A stretch of DNA of 64,000 bases from an uncultured Bacteroidales bacterium (GTDB lineage Bacteria; Bacteroidota; Bacteroidia; Bacteroidales; UBA932), in NCBI GenBank assembly GCA_900317845.1, contig ONII01000007.1, forward strand, positions 35,818-99,817, written 5' to 3'. This document shows positions 27,121 through 36,807 of the stretch, piece by piece (the stretch's first letter is position 1; each line of letters starts with the position of its first letter). A model generated the notes under the pieces. It worked only from the letters and a program-made list of their open reading frames with translations. It had not been told where the DNA came from and searched no databases. The position numbers were made by a program, and so were the translations under genes.

Positions 27121-28788
27121 ATGAAAAAGATATACAGCATTTTCACTTCCGCCCTCGTGCTTCTTGTAGCCCTGCAAGGCTGCAACAAGACGTATTTGAA
27201 GGAAGTTGTCGATGAAAGTAAAAAACAAAACCAGGAAGTGCCGGTAATCGAGGACGATGAAATTACCAAAGTCCTCAGGGGCATCAAAGGCGTTTCCAAC
27301 GTTACCATCAGCCTGGCTGCCCTTCCCCAGGCCCAGACAAAAGCGGAGGGGGTGCCTGCCGGATATGTGAAGCAGTACTTCTTCTCCTATGCCCAGCCGG
27401 TGGACCACAACGACCCCGCCAAGGGTACCTTCTACCAGCGTGTGGCCATGCAGCTGACAGACCTCAAAAATCCCGTGGTTGTGGGAACTTTGGGATATGC
27501 CCTGACTATGACCGGCCAAAATAGTTTCCAGGAAGATCTGGTCACCTTCCTGAATGCCAACTACGTGGAAATCGAGTTCCGTTATTTTGGCGATTCCCAG
27601 CCGGAAGACATGAACAATGTGAACTTTACCTATCTGTACTCCGAACAGTCGGCCTGCGACATTCACGAAGTGGTAACCATGCTCAAGGCCAACCTGTTCA
27701 AGCAGAACAAGTGGGTAGCTACGGGCGCCAGCAAAGGCGGCATCACCGCCGCCCTGCACGCCTACTACGCCGACCAGAAAGGCTGGAAGGACTTTGACCT
27801 ATATGTCCCGTTCTGCGCCCCGTTCCTTGCCGGAACGGCCGATACCCCGCTGGATTCTTCCATGGGAAAATACATCTTCGAAAGCTGCGGTGCCGGTTAT
27901 CCCGCCGGTTCCAAAGAGGCCGTAGGCTATGCCAACCTGCGCAAAATCCTGCTGCAGTGCGAGAGCAAACCGGCCCTGCGGGACGCCGTGCTATGCCGCT
28001 ACCACAGTGCCTCCGTGGAACACTACCGGAACATCATGACCCAGTTTAAGGGTGCCACCGAAGCACATATGCTCTCCGGCTTCTATGTAGACTATATGGA
28101 AACCCTGATTGACCGCTTCATTTACACCCCGTTCAGCCAGTGGGCCCAGATGGTTCCCGACCCGGACCCCATCAAAGAGGGTGACAAGCCCGGTGTGACC
28201 ATCCTCATGAGCCCGCTGGACCAGGTTCTGCACTTCCTCTTCATGTCAGAGGAGGAGTTCAACGCGCTGGTTAAAGAAGCACAGGAAGAGGAAGAGGAAG
28301 AGGGCGATGACACCAAAGCCAGCACCCATACGGTCCAAGAGATGCAGGCCTTGCGGATTGACCCGAAGATGGACATGGCATACGGCGTTGCCACCGTGCG
28401 TGAACTGGGCACTGTGGGCGTGGATTTCTCCTGGCTGCCGGAGAAGGCCTTCTTCACCCAGGCACTCGGTTACGAAGTAGAAGAAAAGGCGGTTGGCCGC
28501 GCCCGTTCCTGGGATTACTACGAAGGTCAGTGGGATGGCGGCAAGCTCATGACGGACCTCCGCAACTGGGTAGCCACCGGCAAACAGAAAATGGTGTTTG
28601 TCTATGGCTCCAACGACCCTTGGACCGGTGGCGCAATTTCCGATGCCGCCGCCCAGGCAAATCCCAATGTGGTGAAGGTCATGAACTTTGGCGGCTGGCA
28701 TGACAACGCTTTCCTTCATGAAAACAATTACACCAAGGAAGCCAGTACGCAAATCCAAACTGCCGTGAAGGATTTCCTGAATAAATAA
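27121..28788 (+). CDS. S28/S37-like serine aminopeptidase lipoprotein
   Basis: The 555-residue lipoprotein (lipobox ALQGC) has an alpha/beta-hydrolase fold like the tripeptidyl-aminopeptidase (PS-10, S37) and S28 prolyl-carboxypeptidase families: VEIEFRYFGDSQP near residue 155, a GASKGG nucleophile elbow near residue 206, SNDPWTGGA with the likely Asp near residue 500 and GGWHDN with the His. An acidic EEEEEEGDD insert lies near residue 392. It would cleave short or proline-containing peptides. ATG 27121 is preferred over an upstream TTG. A strong hairpin follows the stop. Confidence 0.75.
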   Translation: MKKIYSIFTSALVLLVALQGCNKTYLKEVVDESKKQNQEVPVIEDDEITKVLRGIKGVSNVTISLAALPQAQTKAEGVPAGYVKQYFFSYAQPVDHNDPAKGTFYQRVAMQLTDLKNPVVVGTLGYALTMTGQNSFQEDLVTFLNANYVEIEFRYFGDSQPEDMNNVNFTYLYSEQSACDIHEVVTMLKANLFKQNKWVATGASKGGITAALHAYYADQKGWKDFDLYVPFCAPFLAGTADTPLDSSMGKYIFESCGAGYPAGSKEAVGYANLRKILLQCESKPALRDAVLCRYHSASVEHYRNIMTQFKGATEAHMLSGFYVDYMETLIDRFIYTPFSQWAQMVPDPDPIKEGDKPGVTILMSPLDQVLHFLFMSEEEFNALVKEAQEEEEEEGDDTKASTHTVQEMQALRIDPKMDMAYGVATVRELGTVGVDFSWLPEKAFFTQALGYEVEEKAVGRARSWDYYEGQWDGGKLMTDLRNWVATGKQKMVFVYGSNDPWTGGAISDAAAQANPNVVKVMNFGGWHDNAFLHENNYTKEASTQIQTAVKDFLNK

Positions 28789-28812
28789 ATGCGCATTGCC
28801 GCACATTGTAGC

Positions 28813-28855
28813 CGTGCATGGCTTTCGGAAGTTGTGAGTCCGGAGGCCATGCACG
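28813..28855 (+). terminator. Long hairpin after the peptidase gene
   Basis: CGTGCATGGC (28813-28822) pairs perfectly with GCCATGCACG (28846-28855), and the stem extends inward by seven more pairs including two wobbles, leaving a 9-base loop. It likely ends the upstream transcript, although the following T-run is weak. Confidence 0.6.
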
Positions 28856-28878
28856 TTCGGATAAATCAAAATTATTCT

Positions 28879-28886
28879 TAACTTTG
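28879..28886 (+). promoter_or_regulatory. -7 element for the amino-acid ABC transporter
   Basis: TAACTTTG lies 23 bases before the ATG at 28910. No obvious upstream TTTG at 19-20 bases. Confidence 0.5.
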
Positions 28887-28909
28887 AAAATTCAATAGCA
28901 CAAGTGTAG

Positions 28910-30355
28910 ATGACAATGAAAAAACTATTCGCAGGCCTCATGGCGCTTGTGACGCTGTTGAGCTGCGAACAAAAGAAAGACGAAACCCTGGTCCTGTATT
29001 CGGAGGCCGATTTTGCCGGCCTTCGGGTGGGCTGTTCGGCCGGCAGCTATTATGAGCAGCATCTTTCGCCCCGGGAAGATATCGACCTGTTTATCATTAA
29101 CACGGAGGCCGACGGCATGCAGGCCCTGATGCAAGACAAGGTGGATGTCTTTGTGACGGACGAAGTAATGCTCACGCCGGAATCCATGCGCATGTACGGG
29201 GTAAAAAAGGCCCTGCGCGGGGAAGAGAGCTTTGACGTAGCCGTGGCCGTACGAAAGGGAAATACCCAGCTTCTGGAGCAGCTCAACGCATTTATCGCCC
29301 AGCCCTACATTCCGGACCTTGTAAATAAGTGGACAGAAGGGGCCTCGGTCAAGCTTCCGCCCATTCCGGAGGTTCCCGGGAACGCCACCCCGCTGCTGTG
29401 CTCCGTATGCGTGAACCTGGAACCAATCAGTTATGTGGGCGAGGGAGGCGAGTGGACGGGCCTGGACCCGGAACTAGCCCGGCGTTTTGCCGCCAGCCTG
29501 GGCCGGCCGCTGGAAATCCACTTCCAGGAGATTAGCGCCGCCATGATCGCCCTGGAAACCGGCCAGGTGGACATGATTGTCTCCTGCCTGTTCGTCACGG
29601 AAGAGCGCAAGAAATCCGTGGATTTTTCCATTCCCTACTATCATTGCCACCCCGGCTATTTTGTAAAAGACAAAGACAGCACGCACCGGATCAGTTTCTC
29701 CGAGCGCCTGCACATGAATCTGGTCACCGAGAACCGCTGGACGCTCATTACAGACGGCCTCTGGAAAACCCTGGAAATCACCCTCCTGTCCATCCTGTTC
29801 GGCTCCATCCTGGGCGGTCTTGTCTGTGCCGCCAAGCGAAGCCGCCGCAAATGGCTCAAGGGCCTGGCAGAACTCTATGGCGCCTTTATTGAAGGCATTC
29901 CCACGCTGGTGCTCCTGCTCCTGATGTTCTATGTGGTATTTGCCAACATAGGACTGGATGCCACCACGGTAGCCATTGTCACGTTCAGCTGCTGCTTTGC
30001 AGCATCGGCCGGAAGTATTTTTGACACGGCCATTTCCACCGTTCCCCACGGGCAGACGGAAGCCGGCCTGAGCCTGGGCTTCACGCCCCTGAAAACCTTC
30101 ACGGGCATTGTGCTGCCGCAGGCTGTACAAAAAGGCCTGCCGCTGTATATCGGCGCCTGCGTATCCATGCTCAAAGAGACCTCCATTGTGGGCTACATTG
30201 CCATCCAGGACCTCACCCGCGCAAGCGACCTGGTTCGCAGCCGCACCTTCGACGCCTTTATTCCCCTGGGCGTTGTCACCATCCTGTATTTTGTTGTGGC
30301 ATGGGTCATCCGCACCCTGCTTAACCTGGCCCTAAGAAAGAAGCAACATGATTAG
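28910..30355 (+). CDS. Amino-acid ABC transporter: receptor domains fused to permease
   Basis: The 481-residue protein starts with a lipoprotein-like signal (TLLSC). Residues ~25-150 resemble part of a type 3 solute-binding domain ([15 protein letters not shown]), and ~155-260 a second partial one ([27 protein letters not shown]). From about residue 270 a polar amino-acid permease of the HisMQ family follows with about five helices and the EAA-type loop ([22 protein letters not shown]). Such receptor-permease fusions are known for Gln/Glu uptake. It overlaps the ATPase gene by 8 bases. The substrate is likely a polar amino acid. Confidence 0.85.
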   Translation: MTMKKLFAGLMALVTLLSCEQKKDETLVLYSEADFAGLRVGCSAGSYYEQHLSPREDIDLFIINTEADGMQALMQDKVDVFVTDEVMLTPESMRMYGVKKALRGEESFDVAVAVRKGNTQLLEQLNAFIAQPYIPDLVNKWTEGASVKLPPIPEVPGNATPLLCSVCVNLEPISYVGEGGEWTGLDPELARRFAASLGRPLEIHFQEISAAMIALETGQVDMIVSCLFVTEERKKSVDFSIPYYHCHPGYFVKDKDSTHRISFSERLHMNLVTENRWTLITDGLWKTLEITLLSILFGSILGGLVCAAKRSRRKWLKGLAELYGAFIEGIPTLVLLLLMFYVVFANIGLDATTVAIVTFSCCFAASAGSIFDTAISTVPHGQTEAGLSLGFTPLKTFTGIVLPQAVQKGLPLYIGACVSMLKETSIVGYIAIQDLTRASDLVRSRTFDAFIPLGVVTILYFVVAWVIRTLLNLALRKKQHD

Positions 30356-31418
30356 CATCAAGCATTTAAGCAAAACTTTCACCAATCCGGACGGCACCAA
30401 AATCACCGTCCTCAAGGATGTGAACTGTGAGATTGAGAAGGGGGAGGTGATTAGCATCATCGGCCCTTCCGGAACGGGGAAAAGCACGCTTCTGCGGGCC
30501 ATCAACATGCTGGAGCCGCCCACCAGCGGAGAAATCTGGGTGGACGGGGAGAACATCATGGCCAAGGGCTACCATCTGGACAAACTGCGCCAGAAAATGG
30601 GCATGGTTTTCCAGAACTTCAACCTTTTTGACCATCTGACGGTGCTGGAGAACATTACCTATGCCCCCACGCGCCTGTTAAAGGTTTCTGAGGAGGAGGC
30701 AAAAAAAGAAGCCCTGGAGCTGCTCAACAAGGTAGGGCTGGCGCAAAAGGCCGACGTTTACCCTTCGTCGCTTTCCGGCGGCCAGAAGCAGCGTGTGGCC
30801 ATTGCCCGTTCGCTGGCCATGCATCCGGAGGTTATCCTGTTCGATGAGCCCACATCGGCCCTGGATCCCACCATGGTGGGGGAGGTGCTCAGCGTCATGC
30901 GCCAGCTGGCCAAGGAGGGGCTTACCATGCTCATCGTCACGCACGAGATGCGTTTTGCCCGCGACGTAAGTTCGCGCATTTTCTTCATGAACGAAGGCGT
31001 CATCTACGAGGACGGCACGCCGCAGCAGATTTTCGAGCATCCCCGGCGCAGTGCCACCAAAGCCTTTGTTAACCGCATCCAGAAGCTGGTCTTCGAGATT
31101 GACGACAACTTTGACTTCCTGAGTGGCGACACGGAGGTAAAACGCTTCTGCATCAAATACAACCTGGGCGCCAAGGCCGATTTGATTGCCGATATCTCCA
31201 GGGAGATGCTCTTCACGCACCTCAAGGACATCCGGCCCATCACCGTGCGGCTCACGCATACGGAGCTCACCTCGGAAACCGCCCTGGACTTTATGGTGGA
31301 AGGCGCCACGGCGTCCCCGCTGCCCCAAGGCGATACCCTGAACGGCATCCGCGAAAAAGTACAAGGCATTGTGGAAGAGCCCACCTCCCGCGGATTCCGC
31401 GTAAAAATCCTGCTGTAA
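30348..31418 (+). CDS. Amino-acid ABC transporter ATPase with C-terminal extension
   Basis: A 356-residue ATPase with Walker [10 protein letters not shown] (about residue 39), Q-loop VFQNFNLF, signature LSGGQKQR and Walker [14 protein letters not shown], closest to GlnQ/HisP-type subunits. Unlike ~245-residue GlnQ it carries ~110 extra C-terminal residues with mixed alpha/beta pattern, possibly a NIL-like or ACT-like regulatory domain as in MetN. Energises uptake through the upstream receptor-permease fusion. Confidence 0.88.
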   Translation: MISIKHLSKTFTNPDGTKITVLKDVNCEIEKGEVISIIGPSGTGKSTLLRAINMLEPPTSGEIWVDGENIMAKGYHLDKLRQKMGMVFQNFNLFDHLTVLENITYAPTRLLKVSEEEAKKEALELLNKVGLAQKADVYPSSLSGGQKQRVAIARSLAMHPEVILFDEPTSALDPTMVGEVLSVMRQLAKEGLTMLIVTHEMRFARDVSSRIFFMNEGVIYEDGTPQQIFEHPRRSATKAFVNRIQKLVFEIDDNFDFLSGDTEVKRFCIKYNLGAKADLIADISREMLFTHLKDIRPITVRLTHTELTSETALDFMVEGATASPLPQGDTLNGIREKVQGIVEEPTSRGFRVKILL

Positions 31419-31469
31419 CGATTCCCTCCCGGACAGCTGCGCCCAGCCCGCAAAGAAGGATTTCATACT

Positions 31470-31542
31470 CCACCCGCTGCGGGCAGCACCAACGGGTGGT
31501 ATAATACGGTGCACGGATTTGGGCTCAGCCCCAATGCGTGCA
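31470..31542 (+). terminator. Two consecutive hairpins after the ABC operon
   Basis: CCACCCG (31470-31476) pairs with CGGGTGG (31493-31499) around an inner CTGC/GCAG. A second imperfect long stem runs 31510-31542 with inner GGGC/GCCC. The 175-base gap holds no other recognisable gene. These may end the ABC transcript. Confidence 0.45.
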
Positions 31543-31580
31543 TGTAAATGTTTGTAAATTAGGGATTACAAAATTTTTAC

Positions 31581-31588
31581 TACCTTTG
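31581..31588 (+). promoter_or_regulatory. -7 element of the surface lipoprotein operon
   Basis: TACCTTTG ends 6 bases before the microprotein ATG at 31595. A TTTG at 31551-31554 is present but the 26-base spacing is longer than usual. Confidence 0.55.
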
Positions 31589-31594
31589 TAAATT

Positions 31595-31717
31595 ATGAGC
31601 ATGTCGGATAAAAGAACATACGTTGTACCCACGTGCCAGGAGATTCTTCTGGCCGCTGGTTCCGGTGTTCTCCGCGTGTCCGGGTCCACGGAGGATGTAG
31701 ACTATGAAGATTTGTAA
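31595..31717 (+). CDS. 40-residue microprotein preceding a fimbrillin-like gene
   Basis: The ORF begins MSMSDKRTYVVPTCQEIL and ends STEDVDYEDL, 40 residues, without a signal peptide. It overlaps the next gene by 14 bases in another frame. Its shape (Lys/Arg-x-Tyr-x-x-Pro near the start, Gly/Ser-rich middle, acidic Asp-rich end) matches the very small proteins often found ahead of surface-protein genes in Bacteroidales. Promoter position and translational overlap support a real gene; function unknown. Confidence 0.6.
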   Translation: MSMSDKRTYVVPTCQEILLAAGSGVLRVSGSTEDVDYEDL

Positions 31718-33371
31718 GTACATAGCCCCGCTTCTTGTGCTGCTTGCCGCCTGCCAGCGGGAGGGGAGTCCTGTTACGCCAGAGACGCCCGTTCTGCAGC
31801 TGGTGGAGCATACGCTGTATGCCTCTACGCCCGGCGAGGATGAGCCGGCAACCCGCACCGTTGTATCGGCCCTCAACGATAAAAAGATTCTCTGGAGCGC
31901 CCACGAGCGCATCTCCATCCTGTCCGGCGGTGTCAACTACCTGTTCCAGGGCGAAAACGACGCCCCTGCCGCTACAGCCAGTTTCACCGGGACGGGCCCT
32001 GTGGACCTTGGCAGCTACATTGCCCTGTATCCGTACAATCTATCGGCCACGTATTCAGAAGGGTACGTCTCTACTACGCTGCCGGCCTACCAGCTCGGCA
32101 AGGCCGGTTCTTTTGGCGACGGCTACCTGATAACCGCCGATGATGCAACGGGGAACAGCCTCTCTTTCAAGCACCTGTGCAGCGGGCTGCGGTTTATGGT
32201 GAACCGGGACGATATCAAGGCCGTGACCATCCGCGGCAACAACGGGGAAAAGATCGCCGGAGATTTCCGCTTCCGCTTTGCGTCGGAAGATACGCCCGTG
32301 GTAGAAGCCGGCACGGAGGAATACGTAACCTTGAGGCCGTCGTCCGGAAGCACTTTTGAAGCAGGAAAGTATTATTATATCATCGTTCTGCCCACGGTAT
32401 TCTCCAAGGGATTCACCCTCATGGCCGACAATGGCAGCCAGGTGGGCGAACTTCGGTTCAATTCCAGTGTAACCTTCTCTGCAGGCCTGTTTAAAAATAT
32501 CACCGGAAACCTGAATGAAAGAATGACGTGGACAACGCCCTCAAGCCAGGTCTATTACGGCTATGAAAACAGTTTCTGTCTTCGACCCGGAAAAACCATC
32601 CGCTTTGATGTGAATCCCCGGAAGATTTATGGCACCTGGCAGCGCAGCGGCCTGCTGGCATCGGCCCCTGTTCCGGATGAGGCCGCGGTGCTATGGGGCG
32701 ACGGGTCCATTTCATCGGCATCAGTATCAGTCTATGACGGCAGTTTGACCGTCACGGCTTCCACCACGCCCGGCAGTGCGCTGGTGGCCATCAAGAAGGG
32801 GAGTACCATCCTCTGGTCTTACCTCATATGGGTGACGGAATCGGCCCCGGCGGAAACCACCCTTCCCAGCGGTGCCAAGGCACTGCCTGCCCTGGGTGGC
32901 AACTGTTATTTCCAGTGGGGGAGGAAGGATCCGCTGCTTTCTTCAACCGAAAGAGTAGAAAACCCGGAGTCCGGCTGCCTGGCATATTCCATCTTACACC
33001 CGACAGCATACATCAAGTTTAACTCTTCTAATTATGACTGGACGGATGTTATCGACTGGACTTTATGGGGAGAAGGCGTAGCCAAAACCGTATGGGACCC
33101 ATGCCCAACAGGCTACAGAGTTCCGGCAAAAGAGGATTATTCAGCGATAACCGCGTCTTTTTTAACCGGCAATTTTGAAGCGCTTGGCTATATCACAAAT
33201 GATGGTTACCATCTTTCAGACTATTTTTATTGGACAAGAAGCACGGGCATTCAAGGTGATGTGAGAAAGCTCTCATGGAGTTTGTCTTGGTACTCTGGTA
33301 CATCTGAGTCAGATATTATTTTGACGGATTACCGATACCCGGCCTATCCTGTCCGCTGTGTAAAAGAATAA
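31704..33371 (+). CDS. Fimbrillin-like lipoprotein with C-terminal FISUMP domain
   Basis: The 555-residue lipoprotein (lipobox LLAAC at residue 17) has an N-terminal fimbrillin/Mfa-like beta domain: an early TRTVV segment, IALYPYN near residue 110 and the LSFKHLCSGLRF motif near 150. A linker follows, then a Fibrobacter succinogenes major paralogous (FISUMP) domain at about 440-555 with WDPCPTGYRVP and the terminal VRCVKE. Bases after ~32990, encoding the FISUMP domain, look clearly more AT-rich than the rest. Inferred: a surface-exposed adhesin or fimbrial-type subunit. Confidence 0.8.
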   Translation: MKICKYIAPLLVLLAACQREGSPVTPETPVLQLVEHTLYASTPGEDEPATRTVVSALNDKKILWSAHERISILSGGVNYLFQGENDAPAATASFTGTGPVDLGSYIALYPYNLSATYSEGYVSTTLPAYQLGKAGSFGDGYLITADDATGNSLSFKHLCSGLRFMVNRDDIKAVTIRGNNGEKIAGDFRFRFASEDTPVVEAGTEEYVTLRPSSGSTFEAGKYYYIIVLPTVFSKGFTLMADNGSQVGELRFNSSVTFSAGLFKNITGNLNERMTWTTPSSQVYYGYENSFCLRPGKTIRFDVNPRKIYGTWQRSGLLASAPVPDEAAVLWGDGSISSASVSVYDGSLTVTASTTPGSALVAIKKGSTILWSYLIWVTESAPAETTLPSGAKALPALGGNCYFQWGRKDPLLSSTERVENPESGCLAYSILHPTAYIKFNSSNYDWTDVIDWTLWGEGVAKTVWDPCPTGYRVPAKEDYSAITASFLTGNFEALGYITNDGYHLSDYFYWTRSTGIQGDVRKLSWSLSWYSGTSESDIILTDYRYPAYPVRCVKE

Positions 33372-33391
33372 TTTTTAAAACTCTATGTAAT

Positions 33392-34396
33392 ATGAAAACC
33401 AAAGTAGTTACTCTCGTTTCCATCCTCCTTCTTTCCTGCACGGCAGCGTTCGTTTCGTGCAAGAAAAATGATAACACCGGGGATTCGCAACAACAAGCAA
33501 CCATCAAATTCGACGATGCCACTTACATCATGGGCCAATTTGCCGAATGGGATGACGACGGCAACCTGTTATTCCGCACAAAAGGTTATACGCTGAATGA
33601 AGCGGACGACACCGAGGTCTCCCTTTGCGTAGAGACCTGGGGGGAGGCGCTGAGCATGTTCAAAGAATGGATGCCGGAGGGCGCAGACTATACTGAGACC
33701 GCTACCTCCCTTACGTGGAGAATGACCGACGGATTTGGCAAACCCCAAGGTGAGGCCGTCCTGAACAAGGTAACCAACGGCACAATGGTAGCCGAAGCCA
33801 AACTCCCGTCCAACATTCCCTTCGTCCGTACCATCCGCTTTATCCCCAAGGACAAATGGCCCGAAAATAAAAATGATTTCGTATTCTTCGATATTATCAG
33901 CGCTGACGACTTATTGGCAGACTACTGGGCCGGCAACATCGTCGAAATAGAGAAGCCGACTCATCACGGCACCGGTAAATTTGTGGTGATGCGTGACTTT
34001 GACAATGAAACCAATGAGAAAGGACTCCTCATGCGCCTCCCGAAAAACCATAAGTCCGACCTCGTATCCGAAACCCTTACCGGAGGTTGGGAGTCCATCC
34101 GAAACCGTTGCAGCAAAGTGGGTGTGGTGAAGACGCTGAGGGATATATACCGCGCTGATATGGATTTTTGGGATCCGATTATGGAAAAAGCCGATTTTGA
34201 CACCCGCGACTACCATTATTTCTGCTGGGACGGCGGATACCATTGGTGGTATGGATACCAATACCAGAAAGTTAACTTTAAAACAGGTGACCGCACAGAC
34301 CTTGATACCTGGCATCCCAATTTCAGAGAGTGCTGGGCCTACCATTTCTGGCTGGAAAAGGATAAAAATGGTGTACTTCAGCTGATTATCAAATAA
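33392..34396 (+). CDS. Unrecognised lipoprotein
   Basis: A 334-residue protein with a signal sequence and Cys at FVSC (residue ~23), followed by KKNDN. The body is rich in Trp, Tyr and charged residues, with repeated short strands, and includes FRTKGYTLNEADDTE and YHYFCWDGGYHWWYGYQYQ. No known domain is recognised. It lies between the fimbrillin-like gene and the 800-residue lipoprotein in the same direction (20- and 8-base gaps), so it is probably part of the same surface complex or transcript. Confidence 0.7.
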   Translation: MKTKVVTLVSILLLSCTAAFVSCKKNDNTGDSQQQATIKFDDATYIMGQFAEWDDDGNLLFRTKGYTLNEADDTEVSLCVETWGEALSMFKEWMPEGADYTETATSLTWRMTDGFGKPQGEAVLNKVTNGTMVAEAKLPSNIPFVRTIRFIPKDKWPENKNDFVFFDIISADDLLADYWAGNIVEIEKPTHHGTGKFVVMRDFDNETNEKGLLMRLPKNHKSDLVSETLTGGWESIRNRCSKVGVVKTLRDIYRADMDFWDPIMEKADFDTRDYHYFCWDGGYHWWYGYQYQKVNFKTGDRTDLDTWHPNFRECWAYHFWLEKDKNGVLQLIIK

Positions 34397-34404
34397 TCAC
34401 TCAA

Positions 34405-36807
34405 ATGAAAAGGTATTTTTCAGCTTGCATAACCGCCCTTTCCATCTTGCTTGTGGCGGCTTGCGGCAAGGAACCCCCTGTAAGCCCTGATACGGGAGAG
34501 TATCCGTATTCCCTCTCTGTCTGGAACGAAGACTACACGGAAGAGCTCGCCCTGAGCAAGATGGGATTGGTAGAGCTGTCTTCCGTGGAATCCACCCCTT
34601 CATGGATTGGAGGCATTACCCTCTCGCAGGATCCGGAGAAAGAAATCACCTTTGCCCGGATCGAAGTCAAACGCACCCTGGATCTGCCTTCCGAGCAGAA
34701 GGCGGATATCAAGCTCAAAATGAACAGTGGAGCTACCGCGACCCTCCATCTGGTCCAATGGCCGGCAGGCCCTGCCTCCAACGCGCCTGTAGAGTCTATG
34801 AATAAAGAATTCGAGAAAGACTGGGCAAGTGCAAAGACCATCTCCCTTGTGCTGAAAACAACGGATTTGAACGGACGCGCGCAGGTTGTGACCGAACCCG
34901 TCCAGCTTCCTTGGGCGGCCAATAACACCCATCACCTTCCCTACGGTGAGATAACCAAGATGCTGGAACATAAAGATGACTGGCGGATGGTCTTCAATCT
35001 TACCGGTGTGGAAGCCCTTCCCAAGCGGCACTACTTTGCTTTGTACAACCGCTATACCGGGGTGTTGCGTATATTTTACTATTGGCACAGTGAGGATATT
35101 CCCACGGACGGGAACGACCATCTTTGGTCTTTCGAGCTGGACCGCAGCGTCTCCGAACACCAGGCCACCCAGTTCGCAGTACCTTATGAGGAGACGGCGA
35201 CAGACGCATATAAAAGATATGCCGCAGACCCGGTGCTGTTAACCCCCTATGCCAGCAGGGCCGACGAAGCACAGGGAGGAAAACTCCTTCCGGCTGTGGG
35301 TTGGTGGGCTTTCGATGTGAATATGGCCGCATCACGTAAGCACGATTTCTTCAGTGAGGCGCCCAAGGAGTTTACCGCAAAGATTGCTCCCAATATCTAT
35401 CACGAAGACAATGTGGCTCTGAATTCCATCCTGAAAGGCACGCTGGATGGAGCGTTGAAAGGAAAGGTAAACCTTGACGCCATGTACCCCAAAGGCACTA
35501 CCGGTTGGGGAAATGTCTTGAATGTAGCAGGTTCTACCTTAGGCGGTGGAATGACGAGTAATTTTGTCCTGCAATCTGCTTTTGGTAAAGCCGGTGATGG
35601 AACCCCCGGAAAAAAAGTCGGAGGAAGCATTATGGCTTTTGTCGGCGCTGCTTTTTCCGCCGGAGGAAAACTTGCAGAGAAAGAGTTGAAAAAAACGGAC
35701 GTTCCTTCAGAATTGGGCGAAATCAACGCTTCTATCAACCTGGACCTCAACGCTACGATGACCACAACCGGAATCACCGGCGGCGCCCGTGCCACTACCA
35801 TCCCTCCCACCACCCTGGAGATGGGGAATTTCTGGCAGAAGACCCGTTCCGACGAGCCCACGGGTTTTGGAAAAGGCGTATGGAACCTGAGGAAGCATCC
35901 GGTGGTGTATGTAGTGACGGATGCATACTGGTGTGAAACGCAATTTTCCGTCAAGTCATCCGAAAAACTCTTCAGGAAAGACAAGAAAGATTACTACTGT
36001 TACAAAACGGCTTCAGACCCGGATCGTCCTGGTCTTCGCATTGTCAGTTTCCTGGACCCCACTTCCGTGGAAGGCATTTACCTGAACGACGACCTGTTCG
36101 ACGCAGGTATCAACTCTTGTGAAGTGGAACTTACCTATGGCATCTATCCTTCTTCGGAGGAGGGCTATACCAATGCCTTCAGGAGTTCTCTGGGGCTGAA
36201 TACGGACTTGTCCTGGCGCTTTTCCTACAAGAATAAGTTCGTTTCTTCCGACCAGTCTCAGATAGACTTCAAACTTTGTGAGAAGAAAAGGACCGATGCC
36301 ATTTTCGGCAGTACCGAGATTGAACCCGAACTTACAGACTACGTAGCTTACCGCCGGAGCGAAAAGATTATCTGCGACACGCTCATCCGCCGCTACTATG
36401 GTCCTTCCATGTTCTATACCAAGGAATTTGCAAATCCTTACCAGGTGGATGTGGTGCATTATGTCAGCGAACCCCAGATTGACGTTCCCTTCGACAATGT
36501 CGCCAAGGATGCCAAGCATAAGCCGGAAAAAATGATCATCGATCCCCAACTGCCGGATTTGGTGGTCACCGCCGTACTGAAGGTAGAGGGCATGGATCAC
36601 ACCGACGACGAAGAGCAGACCATGGTGAACACCCTCCGATTCGTTCCGGAAATCAAGTATATCAAGTTGTCCCAGCTGAACAGTATCTGCAATAGCATTG
36701 CGTCCCACCAGATGAAGAATATAACCGGGAAATCCATTGATGTGTCCTGGACATTCAAGGACGAGCAAATTAAAAAGATACAAGACTTTAGGAATGCATT
36801 TAAATAA
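34405..36807 (+). CDS. Large lipoprotein with BACON-like N-terminus, function unknown
   Basis: An 800-residue lipoprotein (lipobox LVAACGK). Residues ~30-125 have the look of a BACON domain (ESTPSWIGGITLS ... HLVQWP). A Gly/Ala-rich hydrophobic stretch lies around 365-430 (NVAGSTLGGGMTSNF, GGSIMAFVGAAFSAGG), flanked by strand-rich regions, which recalls a membrane-inserting segment. No catalytic motif is recognised. The stop overlaps the next start by 1 base (TAATG), showing tight coupling with the BMP-like gene. Confidence 0.7.
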   Translation: MKRYFSACITALSILLVAACGKEPPVSPDTGEYPYSLSVWNEDYTEELALSKMGLVELSSVESTPSWIGGITLSQDPEKEITFARIEVKRTLDLPSEQKADIKLKMNSGATATLHLVQWPAGPASNAPVESMNKEFEKDWASAKTISLVLKTTDLNGRAQVVTEPVQLPWAANNTHHLPYGEITKMLEHKDDWRMVFNLTGVEALPKRHYFALYNRYTGVLRIFYYWHSEDIPTDGNDHLWSFELDRSVSEHQATQFAVPYEETATDAYKRYAADPVLLTPYASRADEAQGGKLLPAVGWWAFDVNMAASRKHDFFSEAPKEFTAKIAPNIYHEDNVALNSILKGTLDGALKGKVNLDAMYPKGTTGWGNVLNVAGSTLGGGMTSNFVLQSAFGKAGDGTPGKKVGGSIMAFVGAAFSAGGKLAEKELKKTDVPSELGEINASINLDLNATMTTTGITGGARATTIPPTTLEMGNFWQKTRSDEPTGFGKGVWNLRKHPVVYVVTDAYWCETQFSVKSSEKLFRKDKKDYYCYKTASDPDRPGLRIVSFLDPTSVEGIYLNDDLFDAGINSCEVELTYGIYPSSEEGYTNAFRSSLGLNTDLSWRFSYKNKFVSSDQSQIDFKLCEKKRTDAIFGSTEIEPELTDYVAYRRSEKIICDTLIRRYYGPSMFYTKEFANPYQVDVVHYVSEPQIDVPFDNVAKDAKHKPEKMIIDPQLPDLVVTAVLKVEGMDHTDDEEQTMVNTLRFVPEIKYIKLSQLNSICNSIASHQMKNITGKSIDVSWTFKDEQIKKIQDFRNAFK

